A stretch of 64,000 nucleotides of DNA from Rana temporaria (taxonomy: Eukaryota > Chordata > Amphibia > Anura > Ranidae): NCBI RefSeq assembly GCF_905171775.1, contig NC_053491.1, positions 227,778,247 through 227,842,246 on the forward strand, written 5' to 3'. Below the pieces are notes generated by a model, which saw only the letters and a program-made list of their open reading frames with translations, had not been told where the DNA came from and searched no databases. Position numbers and translations under genes: made by a program. Below are positions 1 to 11,317 of the stretch, one piece after another; the stretch's first letter is position 1, and the number at the start of each line of letters is the position of its first letter.

Positions 1-338
1 CCATCAGTGCCGCCTTATCAGTGCCCGTCAGTGCAGTACCATCAGTGCCCATCAGTGAAGGAGACAACATACTTATTTACAATGTTTTATAACAGAAACA
101 AAAAAAATTGTTTTTTCTAAATTTTCGGTCATTTTTTTATTTTTTTTGCAGAAAATAAATATCCCAGAGGTGATCAAATACCACCAAAAGAAAGCTCTAT
201 TTGTGGGTACAAAATTATAAAAATTTAGTTTGGGTACAGTGTACCATGACCGCGCAATTGTCATTCAAAGTGTAACAACGCTAAAAGCTAAAAATTGGTC
301 TGGGCGGGAAGATGTATAAGTGCCCTGTATGGAAGTGG
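1..338 (+). repeat. TTAA repeat family A, 3' part
   Basis: This is the right-hand part of a dispersed repeat whose full copy lies at 10223-11317. It holds the short 'cccatcagtgcc' units, then the A/T-rich stretch, then the shared tail 'gaccgcgcaattg' and 'ctgggcgggaag', ending 'ggaagtgg' next to TTAA at 339-342. The 5' part lies outside the window. No coding frame is recognised. Confidence 0.8.
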
Positions 339-342
339 TTAA

Positions 343-1028
343 ACATCCCTTTTGACCTTTTCCCCTTTACTTAAATAATAGACCACACCAGAGTTGGAGT
401 ATGGCCATAACAGCCTTTTTATTAACAAATAAATAACTCCAAATTTTAAATATCTTTCAATTAAATAACATTTCCATTAACATCTACAACCATTTTGTAA
501 CAACAGTTTTATAACACTTTTTTCCACTTTTTACCCTACACTGCGATGCCATAATTTCTCATACCAGGCCTCCAGCCGTAAACCAGCTCGGAGACAACCC
601 CTTCCCGCAGTGCAACCATTACCGTATTCCAGTGGACACCGTTCCACTGAAATACACCATAGGGGCCCATACCACCGATGAGCCCCCCACCAATTCCATC
701 ACCTCTGTTTTGTGCCACCTTCAAAGACCAAAGACCCCGCCATCCTACTGCTGCTATGACGACCAGATCCATGCGTCCTGCAAGAGAGAAAACAACGACA
801 ATACCAACATACACAGTACTGCATAACCCAAAATAACCCTGTTCCCTCCCCCACTATATAAACGGCTCCTACCCTTGTACAACTAAACCTGCTGCCTCCT
901 CCCCTCTTCCTTCCTTAAACCTTCACCCTTCTTTCTCCTTCTCCTCTCTCCCCTGTCATGTCCGGCCCTCCATTATTTTCTTTCTGTCTTTTATTCTGGG
1001 CCCCCCTAAACTCTCTTGTAATGCACAG
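343..1028. other. Unassigned stretch, pyrimidine-rich at its end
   Basis: No gene is recognised. The first part is A/T-rich. Around 540-830 the base composition becomes balanced and both strands stay open for 64-92 codons, but the translations match no family I know. From about 850 to 960 the sequence is strongly pyrimidine-rich (cct/ctt tracts). This may be an old dispersed repeat, but no second copy was seen in the window. Confidence 0.4.
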
Positions 1029-1265
1029 TACAGGCATACCCCACTTTTAAGTACAACATGGGGTTTATTTACTATTGCTGGAAAATGCTAAATCAGGCTC
1101 ACTTCTGCATAACAACAATTGGCTTCTAACCCCAGCTTGTTCAATTAAGCGTGGTAATAAAACCTGGAAGCTCATTGGTTTCTATGCAGAAGTGAGCCTG
1201 GTTTTGCACATTCCAGCGATAGTAAATAAACCTCATTGTGTACTTAAAAGTGGGGTATGCCTGTA
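1029..1265. mobile_element. Tigger/pogo-like MITE with TA duplication
   Basis: A 237-bp element whose two ends are inverted repeats of about 45 bp with few mismatches, starting CAGGCATACCCCACTTTTAA. TA sits on both outer sides (1029-1030 and 1264-1265), the usual Tc1/mariner target duplication. The CAGGCATACC start matches what is known of Tigger/pogo ends. It has no transposase frame, so it is non-autonomous. Confidence 0.85.
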
Positions 1266-1422
1266 ATGCACCTGCTCTATATACAGTGTGTTGTGAAGCT
1301 TTTTGTTGTGAATGACAATATAACCCACTGAACAGTAGACTGCAATGTATGATACACTGTAGTGCACCACAACACAAATACCATACAGTAGATAGCTGAG
1401 CAATGCCCAGGGAGCACCTCTT

Positions 1423-1700
1423 TTAACCACGTCATAACGTGCCTATTCTGACACTCCTCTCCTGCATGTAAAAAATATAATTTTTTTGCTAGTAAATTAC
1501 TCATAACCCCCAAATATTATATATGTTTTGTTTTAACGGAGACCCTAGGGAATAAAATGGTGGTCGTTGCAACTTTTTATGTCACAGCACAGCAATTTTT
1601 CAAACAGTTTTATGAATAAAAAAAAAACACTAAAGTTAGCCCAATTTTTTTGTATAATGTGAAAGATGATGTTATGCTGCATAAATAGATACCTACTCGT
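1423..1700 (-). repeat. TTAA repeat family B, inverted fragment
   Basis: Starts with TTAA-CCAC at 1423-1430. Read on the minus strand it follows the right end of the copy at 12180-12486: the 'attccctagg' segment, the 'aatgtttgggggtt'-like segment and the 'aacatcatctttcacat' segment occur in the same order. Truncated on the inner side. No coding content. Confidence 0.7.
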
Positions 1701-2035
1701 TGAATAGCTCCCCACCCCTGTGATCTCCACTCCCCCCTGCTCTTTGCCCCCACCCATGTGCTCTCCAACCCCGACAGTGCTCTCCGCTCTCCCTTCTCTC
1801 CAGCTCCCACCCAGTGCTCTCACTTCCCCATGACCAGAGGACAGGCTGAATGGGGGCAGGAAATGAGGACGACTGAAGGTGCAGGTGGCCAGGGACAACT
1901 TAATCTCACAGCAAACAGACCCTGCCTGCTGATGGCGATCATGGATATCCTGCTGGCATGGAAGGTACTGTACCGAGCATCAACAACACACCTTCCCACA
2001 GACAGGGACTGCAGACTGGGACATGGGGCATAAGA
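1701..2035. other. Unassigned C-rich stretch
   Basis: Spacer between the family-B fragment and the minisatellite. The first half is rich in C and CT tracts. No gene, RNA or element end was recognised. Confidence 0.35.
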
Positions 2036-2530
2036 GGGGCTGCAATTATGGGCACAGAGAGGCTGCATTCGTGGGCACTGTGAGACTGCATTCATGGACA
2101 CAGTAAAGCTGCATTTGATGGGCAAAGTGAGGCTGCAATGATGGGCATAGCAAGGCTGCAATGATGGGCACATTAGACTGCATTCATGGACACAGTAAAG
2201 ATGCACTTGATGGGCATAGAGAGGCTGCAATGATGGATACAGTGAGGCTGCAATAGTTGGCACAGTGAGGCTGCATTCATGGGCACAGTAAAGCTGCATT
2301 TGATGAACACAGTGAGGCTGCATTTGATGAGCACAGTGAGGCTGCATTTGATGAGCACAGTGAGGCTGCAATGGTGGGCACAGTGAGGCTGCAATGGTGG
2401 GCACAGTGAGGCTCCAATGGTGGGCACAGTGAGGCTGTATTTGATGGGCACAGTGAGGCTGCATTTAATGGGCACAGTGAGGCTGCATTTAATGGGCACA
2501 GTGAGGCTGAATTTGATGGCCACTGATGAG
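2036..2530 (+). repeat. Minisatellite, ~23-bp unit, about 20 copies
   Basis: Tandem units close to 'gggcacagtgaggctgcaat' plus a variable 3-4 bases run head to tail. Units differ at several positions and a few carry small length changes, so the array is moderately old. Long open frames occur on the minus strand (up to 214 codons), but their periodic Cys-Ala-His peptides simply restate the repeat. Confidence 0.9.
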
Positions 2531-4035
2531 GCTGCATTGAGTTCTTGTATCATGTCTGCAGCCTCTGACCATCTCCTGTATCATGTCTGCAGTCTCTGAG
2601 GGAGTCTGGAGAGGAGTCAAGAGTGGGATCACCACCAGGATGGGGGTCATGGGAGAAGTCAAATGTGTGTGGACTGTGAAGAGGAGACTATATAGGATAA
2701 AACTAGAGCCACCATGCTGGAGTCGACTGACTGAGCCCTGCACGGTACACCTGAGAGGAGGTCAGTGACAGCACCGCTAGGCCAGTCTGAGGGGGGTCCC
2801 TGATGTAAGGGGGAAGTAAATACGATAATGTAAGGGGGCACTTATATAAAGGTTTCCTCCCTATATCAGTAACCCACCCCCCTTACCTTAGTGTATTCTT
2901 ATGCAGAAGGTGCCCCCCCCCACGTTCTGAGTTCCTGTGGTCCCCCTTGATGATTGACCACTTTTAACTGGAATTTGCTTTTATATATATAAAGCCATAC
3001 AGTATGTGCTTTCATATCTGTCTTATCTATATATAACACACTCTTCAAATGTGCTTTAAAATGTATGCCTTTCCTTTTCACGAACAAGAAAATAATGATG
3101 CTATGCTGTTACGCTGGTATAATAATGCTGTGGGGCTGGTATGAAATTTTTTACAGGGCTGATTTTTATTCCCAGTTCCGGCCCTGTGTATGTCCCTCCT
3201 GGCAGTACACAGCTTTCTATGTTTTTTTTTGGACAATCACTTGCCTATTAGCCTTGAAAATGGAGTGAACTAATTTGAAATCCTTGCCTCCCCAAGACTT
3301 CAGTGTGGTTTGCATTAAAGTTTCCAATTTGTGGATTTTTAGATGTGTTTGCTGAATGTGCCCGCAAATGGAATCCAAGCAGAGTTGACCATCGCTATTA
3401 GGGACTTACTAAAGTGAATTTTGCTGTGGGCCACTTCTGTCTTTGAAAAACCCAGTATGAGGTATTTTTGTAAAAAGCATGCATTAGTTTTAAATCAGAG
3501 TTAGCATGAGGAATGCAATCAAATAATGTATAGTATCAGAGTTGCAGGAGCAAATTCATATTACCTAAGGTGCATGTGCTGAAAGCAATTATAGAGTAGA
3601 GATTATCTTATAGATCTTGACAAGTTCATTCAAACTTATCCAAAAGCCATGGCTGTAAAGAGAACACTGTACATTTATAACAAGATGTGGAGTATTTAAC
3701 ATCTCCATGTGACCTTGATTAAAATTAGTTCTCCCAGCCAGGAGCATAAGGTTGGCAGACTGTAAGGGCAGCATAATAGGAACCAAAAAAATGACAGAAC
3801 AGAAGGTCCCTTCTTTCCTGCATGTCCTTCGCATCTGATACTGACCAATTTAAGTAACAAAGACACGTTACAAAGAGGTCTGATGGGCTATTGGCTCTTT
3901 TTGTCTCTGTCATTGTGTCACTCCACTTTTACTAGAAAAGGCTTGATAAGCATTAGAACCTTTTCTTTCCCTATTTCTTTCCCTTTTCTTTGCTGAAAAT
4001 AGTACAACTTAATGGTCTGCAGATTCCTTGCTCAA
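2531..4035. other. No recognisable feature
   Basis: Mostly unique-looking A/T-rich sequence. A short duplication of 'tcatgtctgcag' occurs at 2550-2595. No open frame here has a protein family signature, and no repeat end was recognised. Confidence 0.5.
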
Positions 4036-4038
4036 CAC

Positions 4039-4555
4039 ATAGGGGCTGATTTACCAAGCCTTTACTCCATGACTCATGGAGTAAAAGCAGGAGTAGCAGC
4101 CGTTTGGTGATTTACTAAAGAAATACGCTGCTAGTGCAGTGTATTTCCCTAGTTACTAATGTGCTCCGTGCGCCCAGGAGAGGGTGCATTGTGCACCAGT
4201 ACAGACCTGGCGCACGGCACATTAAACTGTAAATTGCGGGGGTTCGGGCGGGAGTTTATTAGGGGGGGAGGTGGGGGGATGCAGGGGAAGTGAAGTGACA
4301 TGTGTTTTGAAGTGTTTGGCGGGCCGAATTGAAAGGGAAAGTGTTTTTTGAAAACAGATCCCCGTACGCTTGCACAGTGCGCCTGAACCTCGGGAGGTTC
4401 ATTTGCATACTGGGCATGCGCAGAGAGAAAAGTCAGGGATTCCCGTGCGCCTTGTCAGTACGCCGTGAAAATCTTGGTAAATACCAAGCGGCGTACCCGT
4501 GATTGCGCTGCGTGACGCGGCGCACGGGAATCTCCGAGCTGTTTTCAGCCCTGAA
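4039..4555. repeat. Outer left part of a fold-back composite
   Basis: Begins 'ggggctgatttaccaagc', an end that resembles the inverted 'tagtaaatcaggccca' seen at 13460. CpG-rich and self-complementary in parts, for example around 4440-4530, where 'cccgtgcgcc' is mirrored by 'ggcgcacggg'. It borders the palindrome at 4556. Its right-hand partner is missing, probably lost where TTAA-repeat sequence abuts at about 6909. Confidence 0.5.
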
Positions 4556-6908
4556 GGGGAACTCCGCGCCAAATTTCAAACTTGAAATCGGCGCGGGTCC
4601 CCCTCCAGGGCTACATTAGGCTCTTAGGCTTGGTTCGGAACGTGAGGGGTTAAACCCGCGCCGATTCGGCGCGGGGGTCCCCCCCAGATCCAAACCAAGC
4701 CCTCATCCCAAGCATACAGTCTGGCCCGGACAGGAATGGGGGCGGGGACGAGCGAGCGCCCCCCCCCCCCTCCTGAGCCGTACCAGACCGCATGCCCTCA
4801 ACATGGGGGAGTGTGTGCTGTGGGGGAGGGGGGCACTGCCCCCCCACCCCACAGCACTCTTGCCCCCATGTCGATAGGGACAAGAGCCTCTTCCCGACAA
4901 CCCTTGCCATTGGTTGTCGGGGTATGCGGGCGGGGCTAATCGGAATCTGCGAGCTCCTTTAATAAGGGGGCCCCCAGATGCCGGCCCCCCACCCTATGTG
5001 AATGAGTATGGGGTACATCGTACCTCTACCCATTCACATGGGGGAAATGTAAAGTAAAATAAAACACCACACAATAAAATATTTTATTAATCAGCTCCGG
5101 AGCCCCCCCTTTCTTCTTTAGCTCTCTTAGAAGGGGGGGTTTCTTCTCTCCCGATCTTCTGCCGGGACCCTGGGCTTCGGTGATTTCTGCCGGGGGAGGG
5201 CGCCATCCCTCGGTCCTCTCCGGAGCCTTCCGCCGGATGCCCCCACCCCATTTAAGCTCTTTTTCATTAGGGAGGGGCATCCGGACTTCGGGGTCTTCTG
5301 CCGGGGGATGGCGCCTATCCCCCGGTCTTTCCGGTGCCTTCCGCCAGGGTTCCGGTCTTCCTGGTCTTCTGCCGGGGGTGCGCCAACTCCCCGGTCTTTT
5401 CTCTGCTCCCTCTTCTGCCTGGCTCCCCCGCGGAGCCAGGGCTTTCTTCCGTCTTCTTTCTTCTCTCTTCCTTCTTCTGCCTGTCTCCTCCGGGAGCACA
5501 GGGCTTGTCTCCGCTGTCTTCTTGCTTCTCTTCCATTGGATGTTGACACGACAAGGTTCCGCGCTGACATGCCGTGTCAGCGGCGGGCATGGACTTATAT
5601 AGGGTAATGCCACCATGTGACCTCAACCCATGTGACATCACATTCCCTGGGCATGATGGGAATGTGATGTCACATGGGTTGAGGTCACATGGTGGCATTG
5701 CCCTATATAAGTCCATGCCCACTGCTCAGACGGCATTCCAGCGCCGGACCTCGTCGTGTCAACATCGAATGGAAGAGAAGGGAGAAGACAGCGGAGACAA
5801 GCCCTGTGCTCCGCGGAGGAGACAGGCAGAAGCGGAAGGCATCGCAGAAGCCCGGAAAGTGGCGCCCTCCGGCGGAAGACACCGTACAAGCCCGGGACCC
5901 TCCCCCAAAGGCAGGAGCCTCCCTGGTGAAGGGGGTCCCGGTGAATTACGTCGCTGAAGACGGGGGTGGGGTGCCAGTGCACCCCCCCCCGCAGAAACCG
6001 TCGTGGAAGCCCGGGACCCTCCCCCAAAGGCAGGAGCCTCCCTGGTGAAGGGGGTCCCGGTGAATTACGTCGCTGAAGACAGGGGTGGGGTGCCAGTGCA
6101 CCCCCCCCCGCAGAAACCGTCGTGGAAGCCCGGGACCCTCCCCCAAAGGCAGGAGCCTCCCTGGTGAAGGGGGTCCCGGTGAATTACGTCGCTGAAGACG
6201 GGGGTGGGGTGCCAGTGCACCCCCCCCGCAGAAACCGTCGTAGTAGCCCGGGACCCTCCCCCAAAGGCAGGAGCCTCACTGGTGAAGGGGGTTCCGGCAG
6301 AAGATGGCAAAGCCCGGGGCCTAATGGGGTGGTGGTGGGGGGCCCCGGCAGAAGACCCCCGGCTGACTAATAAATTAATTTATTCATGTGTGGTGTATTA
6401 TTTTTTTCCATTTTTTTCCCCAGGTGAATGGGTAGGGGTACAATGTACCCCATACTCATTCACATAGGGTGGGGGGCCGGAATCTGGGGACCCCTTTATT
6501 AAAGGGGTCTCTCAGATTCTGATAAGCCCTCCGCCCGCATACCCCGACAACCAACGGCCAGGGTTGTCGGGAAGAGGCTCTTGTCCCTATCGACATGGGG
6601 ACAAGAGTGCTTTGGGGTGGGGGGGCAGTGCCCCCTCCCCCACAGCACACACTCCCCCATGTTGAGGGCATGTGGTCTGGTATGGCTCAGGAGGGAGGGG
6701 GGCGCTCGCTCGTCCCCACCCCCATTCCTGTCTGACCAGACTGCGTGCCTGGGATAAGGGCTTGGTTTGGATCTTGGGGGGGACCCCACGCTATTTTTTT
6801 TGCGCGGGTTTAACCCCTTATGTTCCAGACCAAGCCTAAGAGCCTGGTATGCACCTGGAGGGAACCCACCTTATTTTTTTTTTGGGGGGGGTCTGGAGTT
6901 CCCCTTCA
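4556..6908. mobile_element. 2.35-kb palindromic fold-back element
   Basis: The two halves are inverted copies of each other meeting near 5650. Outermost matches are 'ggggaactcc' (4556 side) with 'ggagttcccc' (6892-6901 side). Further in, 'gacaagagcctcttcccgac', 'ggggtatgcgggcgg' and 'tgaatgagtatggggtac' all recur inverted. The central ~130 bp is almost perfectly self-complementary. Mirrored TATATAAG boxes lie at 5594-5601 (minus) and 5704-5711 (plus). AATAAA lies at 5083-5088 (minus) and 6369-6374 (plus), each followed by GT-rich DNA. Long arginine/proline-rich frames run through both arms (minus 5026-5616, plus 5689-6048) but resemble no known protein. The family is distantly related to the hAT-type fold-back at 48092-50731. 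Target duplications could not be defined. Confidence 0.75.
5881..6300 (+). repeat. 119-bp tandem repeat in one arm
   Basis: About 3.5 head-to-tail copies of a 119-bp unit; 'gtgaattacgtcgctgaaga' recurs at 5941, 6060 and 6179. Copies are nearly identical. The opposite arm (5130-5400) has only related, non-tandem sequence, so the expansion happened after the palindrome formed. Confidence 0.9.
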
Positions 6909-7654
6909 TGAACAGCGATCTGTCATTTACACATGTCAGTCCCCCCCCTACAGTTAGAACACACCCAGGGAACATATTTAACCCCTCCCTCGCACCTAGT
7001 GTTAACCCCTTCCCTGCCAGTGGCATTTTTACAGTAAGCAATGCATTTTTACAGCACTGATCGATAGAAAAATGCCAATGGTTCCAAAAAAGTGTTCGAT
7101 GTGTCCGCCATAATGTCGCAGTACTGATAAAAATCGCTGATCGCCCCAATAACTAGTTAAAACAAACAAAAACATATTTTGTAGACGCTATAACTTTTGC
7201 CAAAACCAAACACTAAACGCTATTTGCGATTTTTTGGAACCAAAAAGATGTAGAATACGTATCGGCCTAAACTGAGGGTTTTTTTATTTTTTAGAATATA
7301 TATTTTTGGGGATATTTATTATAGCAAAAAGTAAAAATAATTTTTACATATGTGGGCGGGACTTACGCCCACATATATAAACATCGTTCAAACCACACAT
7401 GTGAGGTATTGACGCGTGCCTTAGAGCGAGAGCAATACTTTTACCACTAGACCTTCTTTGTAACTATAAACTGGTAACCTGGAAAAAAAAATAAAAGGTC
7501 GCCTATGGGGATATTCACGGAATTCATTTTGGCCCCATTGCAGGAGTGTTTCCAATAGTAAAGCGTGACATGTAAGGTATCTATTTACTCAGTGTAACAT
7601 CATCTTTCACATTATCCCCAAAAATTGGGCTCACTTTTGTGTTTTGTTAATTTT
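6909..7654. repeat. TTAA-type repeat fragment (family B-like)
   Basis: Carries segments shared with 57627-59296 ('gtagacgctataactttt') and with the family-B copies at 11740 and 15598 ('ttcaaaccacacatgtgagg' at 7387, 'gtaacatcatctttcacat'). No transposase frame. Its left side abuts the fold-back arm. Its right side ends at TTAA (7655-7658), beyond which a second repeat begins. Confidence 0.6.
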
Positions 7655-7658
7655 TAAC

Positions 7659-7810
7659 CACTTGAGCCCGGACCATATTTCTGGTCAATGACCGGGCAAG
7701 TTTTTGTGATTCGGCACGGCGTCGCTTTAACTGACAATTGCGCAGTCGTGCGACGTGGCTCCCAAACAAAATTGGCAACCTTTTTTTTCCCACAAATAGA
7801 TTATTAAATG
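7659..7810 (-). repeat. TTAA repeat family A, inverted end fragment
   Basis: Begins CCACTTGAGCCCGG directly after TTAA. On the minus strand it matches the family-A tail: the 'cgcaattgtcagtt' segment and the 'gccaattttgtttggg' segment. Truncated at about 7810. Confidence 0.6.
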
Positions 7811-8877
7811 TGCGTGTTTACTTCTGTCTTTAACACCTCCCCTTCAGGCTGGAAAGCATCAGATCAGGGGAAACAAAAAAAAAAAAGCTCTCATTCCATT
7901 GCAGCTTGGTTCCTACATGTGTGATGAACTGAGCATGCTCAAACACTTAGAAAAAAAATATCCTTTGTTTTTAAAAGGTGAAAAACACTCCTTGGATGCT
8001 CATAGAGCGTGGTTTGGGTTAATTGCAGGTGTGCCCAATTACAAGCTCACCCAAACTAGAGACTGCAAGTTGTTCATGTGATTTCAATTGCTTCATTACT
8101 AGCACTGTTATAAAAAGCTTGGATCGATCAGTCCTCAGCTGCCCTCAGAAGGGGCAGGCTGGCAGAAATGCTGTTGCTAAACACAAATGTGGTTTGTTGC
8201 ATGGGTTTTGTTTTATTTTGCCAATGGTTTTGGTTTATTTTTAAATGATGTTCACTTTGATGTATTTGTCTATGTGGCCTTATTTTATGAAAAATGTGTG
8301 AAGCTATGGTTATTTAGAATTTTGAAATGCATTTTTGTGTGTTTGTTTGTCTTTTTTTGCTTTCCTTGTTTTGTTGACCAATAAAAATTACTTTAAAATT
8401 GTTAAGTTTGTCTTTTGTTACTTTTTCATGCTACATATGTTGACAGCTGCAGCTGAAATCGGTTTGGGCCTAACAAATTATGTGTGTCTAAGCTTCTTTC
8501 CTGGTGTGTAATCATGAAATGTTTGCCATGTTTATTCCCCATGACTTTAAAGACAAAAACTGGTAAGTATTTTATTTTTTCTGCAGTGGTCCTCAGCCCT
8601 CAAGTAGGACATGTTTTGTGGATTTCTCTTATCAAGAATTGCTGTCCAGACTGTATTTTAAAGCACATGTGCAAGATGAAGGAAAACCTGCAAACATGGC
8701 CTGTGGGGGGGGTTTGCTATTGGTGGACAGGCTTGACGTGCTGATTTACAGCACTGTGCTTAAATCTAGCGCAAGGCAATCCTATTCAAATTGTGGGTGT
8801 TTGAGGGAAGCCAAGTGAGTGTTAGAACCCCTGCTTTGTGTTTTTTTATTTTTGTGTTGTGTCCCTTTTCTTAAAAT
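7811..8877. other. No recognisable feature
   Basis: About 1 kb of A/T-rich sequence with no repeat ends and no protein signature. Short open frames (60-86 codons) have no recognisable domains. Confidence 0.45.
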
Positions 8878-8881
8878 TGGC

Positions 8882-9519
8882 TTCACTTCCTGTCACACAG
8901 CTGAACAGGAAGTGAGGTTAAAACCCTACCAGTGTCATTTCTTGGGGACACAGGTCAATCTAACTAGTGTCCCCATTAAGCAAATTGCACTCGAGCACTG
9001 CTGTGTACACCCCAAATCATGGGTCTTCAAACTACGGCCCTCCAGTTGTTCAGGAACTACAATTCCCATCATGCCTAGTCATGTCTGTGAATGTCAGTGC
9101 ATTACAAGGCCTCATGGGATGTGTAGTTCTAAAACAGCTGGAGGGCCGTAGTTTGAGGATCCCTGCCCCAAATGATTATTTAGTTTGGGGTTTAGTAAAG
9201 GCAAAGCCACTCTGCAGTACAAGCATAGTTGCTGAAAATCAGAGAGGAAGCACTGATGGTTTTAACATCCAATCCTGTAGAAGCAAAGTTGTTTTGTTTT
9301 CTTTCTTCCTTGCTTTGCACTTGTAGTGCAAAGTGGATTTGCCTTTAGTAAATGGACCCCAAAGTCCACGATCCCTAATAATTTGGGGTGTACACAGCAA
9401 AATGCTAGAGTGCAATTTACATAATGGGAAACTATTTAGATTGATCTCTGTGTCCCCAAGAAAAGATATTAGTAAGGTTTTACCCTCACTTCCTGTTTGG
9501 CTATGTGACAGGAAGTGAA
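8882..9519. mobile_element. Fold-back element with GGAAGTGA ends
   Basis: Left arm starts 'ttcacttcctgtcacacagc'; right arm ends 'ctatgtgacaggaagtgaa'. Inner matches include 'tgtgtacaccccaaat' (9003-9017) against the inverted 'aatttggggtgtacacagc' (near 9383-9400) and 'tggggacaca' against 'tgtgtcccca'. A hAT MITE interrupts the left arm at 9018. A partial arm of the same family occurs at 10120-10218. Superfamily unknown; no coding content. Confidence 0.65.
9018..9165. mobile_element. hAT-type MITE, 148 bp, 8-bp duplication
   Basis: Ends CATGGGTCTTCAAACTACGG and, inverted, CAGGGATCCTCAAACTACGG. Exact 8-bp target duplication CCCCAAAT at 9010-9017 and 9166-9173. The inner part contains the 'ggaactacaattcccatcat' and 'cctcatgggatgtgtagttc' arms common to this vertebrate MITE type. 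The right arm of the host fold-back supplies the uninterrupted sequence at the insertion point. Confidence 0.92.
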
Positions 9520-9760
9520 TGAATTAGAAAGGGTGAAGACACCTCACAAATGTTGTCACTATCAGGGGTGCAGACATCCCCAAAAAAATGAGCAGATAAT
9601 ACTTATTTGCAAATTAATAATTTTTTAGTTAACATTGGGTGGGGTGCTCTAACACACACATTCCTACATATTAGCAACGCTCTATCCTGGCCTATTGGCA
9701 TGGTTATATTTTCTTAGGGCTCTCAATAAAACTCTATGAAATTTGTGCTTAAACTAGAAC

Positions 9761-10053
9761 CAGGGGCGGACTGACAACTCATGGGGCCCCTGGGCAATAG
9801 AAGATTATGGGGCCCCTCTGGCTTACAGATGACCACCACGCCAGGAGGTAGTGCAGAGGCGGGCAGCTAAAATCTTGGGATATTCACATTAAAAGCATGT
9901 CATTTTCGGACATATCAGGGACAGATCTAAAAAAAACACAGATTTTTACATACTGTCCCTGGTTTTACTGAGCCTGGCAACCCGGATGGGGCCCCCTAGT
10001 GGCATGGGGCCCTCGGGCAGTGCCCGAGTGACTCAATGGTCAGTCCGCCCCTG
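9761..10053. mobile_element. hAT-type MITE, 293 bp
   Basis: Terminal inverted repeats CAGGGGCGGACTGAC and GTCAGTCCGCCCCTG. Flanked by 8-bp near-identical duplications, ACTAGAAC (9753-9760) and ACAAGAAC (10054-10061). The interior has 'atggggcccctgggcaatag' and its inverted partner 'gggcagtgcccgag'. Non-autonomous, no frame. Confidence 0.88.
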
Positions 10054-10119
10054 ACAAGAACTATAATCAACAAGTTTTATTTTCTTTAATTTTGGATAGA
10101 GTGAGGGAGGGTTATAGGC

Positions 10120-10218
10120 CCTGTCAGTTTATTTTGTATTATCTGTGTCCAATTGGGGAGATTTGCCTTCACTTCCTGCCCCATAGCCAAACAGGAAGTG
10201 AGAGAAAAACTATGCAAA
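10120..10218. repeat. Partial arm of the GGAAGTGA fold-back family
   Basis: The segment 'cttcacttcctgccccatag ... ccaaacaggaagtgag' matches the arms of 8882-9519. It ends directly at the TTAA where family A is inserted. Confidence 0.6.
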
Positions 10219-10222
10219 TTAA

Positions 10223-11317
10223 CCACTTCCCGCCCAGCCTATGGCCGATTTACGTCCGGGAAGTGGTTACACAATCCTGACAGGACGTCCTGCAGGATTT
10301 CATGCCGCACGCGCCTGTGGGGGCACGCAGCGCGGCGATCGGTGATGCGGGGTGTCAGTCTGACACCCTGCATCTCCGATCTCGGTAAAGAGTCTCTCAC
10401 GGAGATGGAGACTCTTTACCACGTGATCAGCCGTGTCCAATCACGGCTGATCACGATGTAAACAGGAAGAGCCATCGATGGCTCTTCCTCACTCGCGTCT
10501 GACAGACGCGAGTATAGGAGAGCCGATCGGCGGCTCTCCTGACAGGGGGCGTTCGCGCTGATTGTTTATCAGCGCAGCCCCCCCCTCGGATCACCACCCT
10601 GGACCACCAGGGATGCCCACCCTGGACCACCAGGATGTGCAAAAACAAAAAAAATATAGAACAAAAAAACAAAAAGCATTAAAAAATAAGAAAAAAGATG
10701 CCAATCAGTGCCCACAAATGGGCACTGACTGGGAAAATCAGTGCCACCCCACAGTGTTCATCAGTGCCACCCCACAGTGCCCATCCATGCACAGTGCCCA
10801 CCTATCAGTGCCCACCTGTGCCACCCATAAGTATCCATCAGTGCCACCCATAAGTGCCGCCCATCTGTGCCGCCCATGAGTGCCCATCAGTGCCGCCTAT
10901 GAGTGCCCATCAGTGCCGCATAGCAGCGCCGCCAATCAATGCCACCTCATCTGTGCCCGTCAGTACTACCTCATCGATGTCCATCAGTGCCATCTCATCG
11001 GTGCCCATCAGTGCCGCCATATCAGTGCCCGTAATTGAAAGAGAAAAACTTATTTACAAAAAAATTAACCTAAAAAAATAAAAACGTTTTTTTGTTTCAA
11101 AATTTGCAGTCTTTTTTTAGTTGTTGCGCAAAAAAAAAAAACGCAGAGGTGATCAAATAACAACAAAAGAAAGCTCTATTTGTGGGGAAAAAAGGACGCC
11201 AATTTTGTTTGGGTACAGTGTTGTATGACCGCGCAATTGCCATTCAAAGTGCGACAGTGTTGAAAGCTGAAAATTGGCTTGGGCGGGAAGGTGCGTAAGT
11301 GCCTGGTATGGAAGTGG
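10223..11317 (+). mobile_element. TTAA repeat family A, complete copy
   Basis: A 1095-bp element bounded by TTAA on both sides (10219-10222 and 11318-11321) with short inverted ends CCACTTCC and GGAAGTGG. The 5' end forms a hairpin: 'ccacttcccg ... cgggaagtgg'. The middle has a degenerate tandem run of 'cccatcagtgccgcc'-like units (10690-11030). The tail 'gaccgcgcaattg ... gggcgggaag' is the part shared by other copies. TTAA duplication is the piggyBac signature in established knowledge, but piggyBac ends usually start CCC, so the superfamily is inferred. No transposase. Confidence 0.85.

Noticed and set aside
1820..2464. 214-codon minus-strand frame with repeated Cys/His
   Set aside because: Cys-His spacing could suggest zinc fingers, but the peptide is a direct read of the 23-bp minisatellite in changing phase and lacks linker and finger consensus.
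5026..5616. 196-codon minus-strand frame rich in Arg, Pro and Glu
   Set aside because: It lies wholly in one arm of a palindromic element with tandem-like composition; a different frame is open in the mirrored arm and no domain is recognisable.
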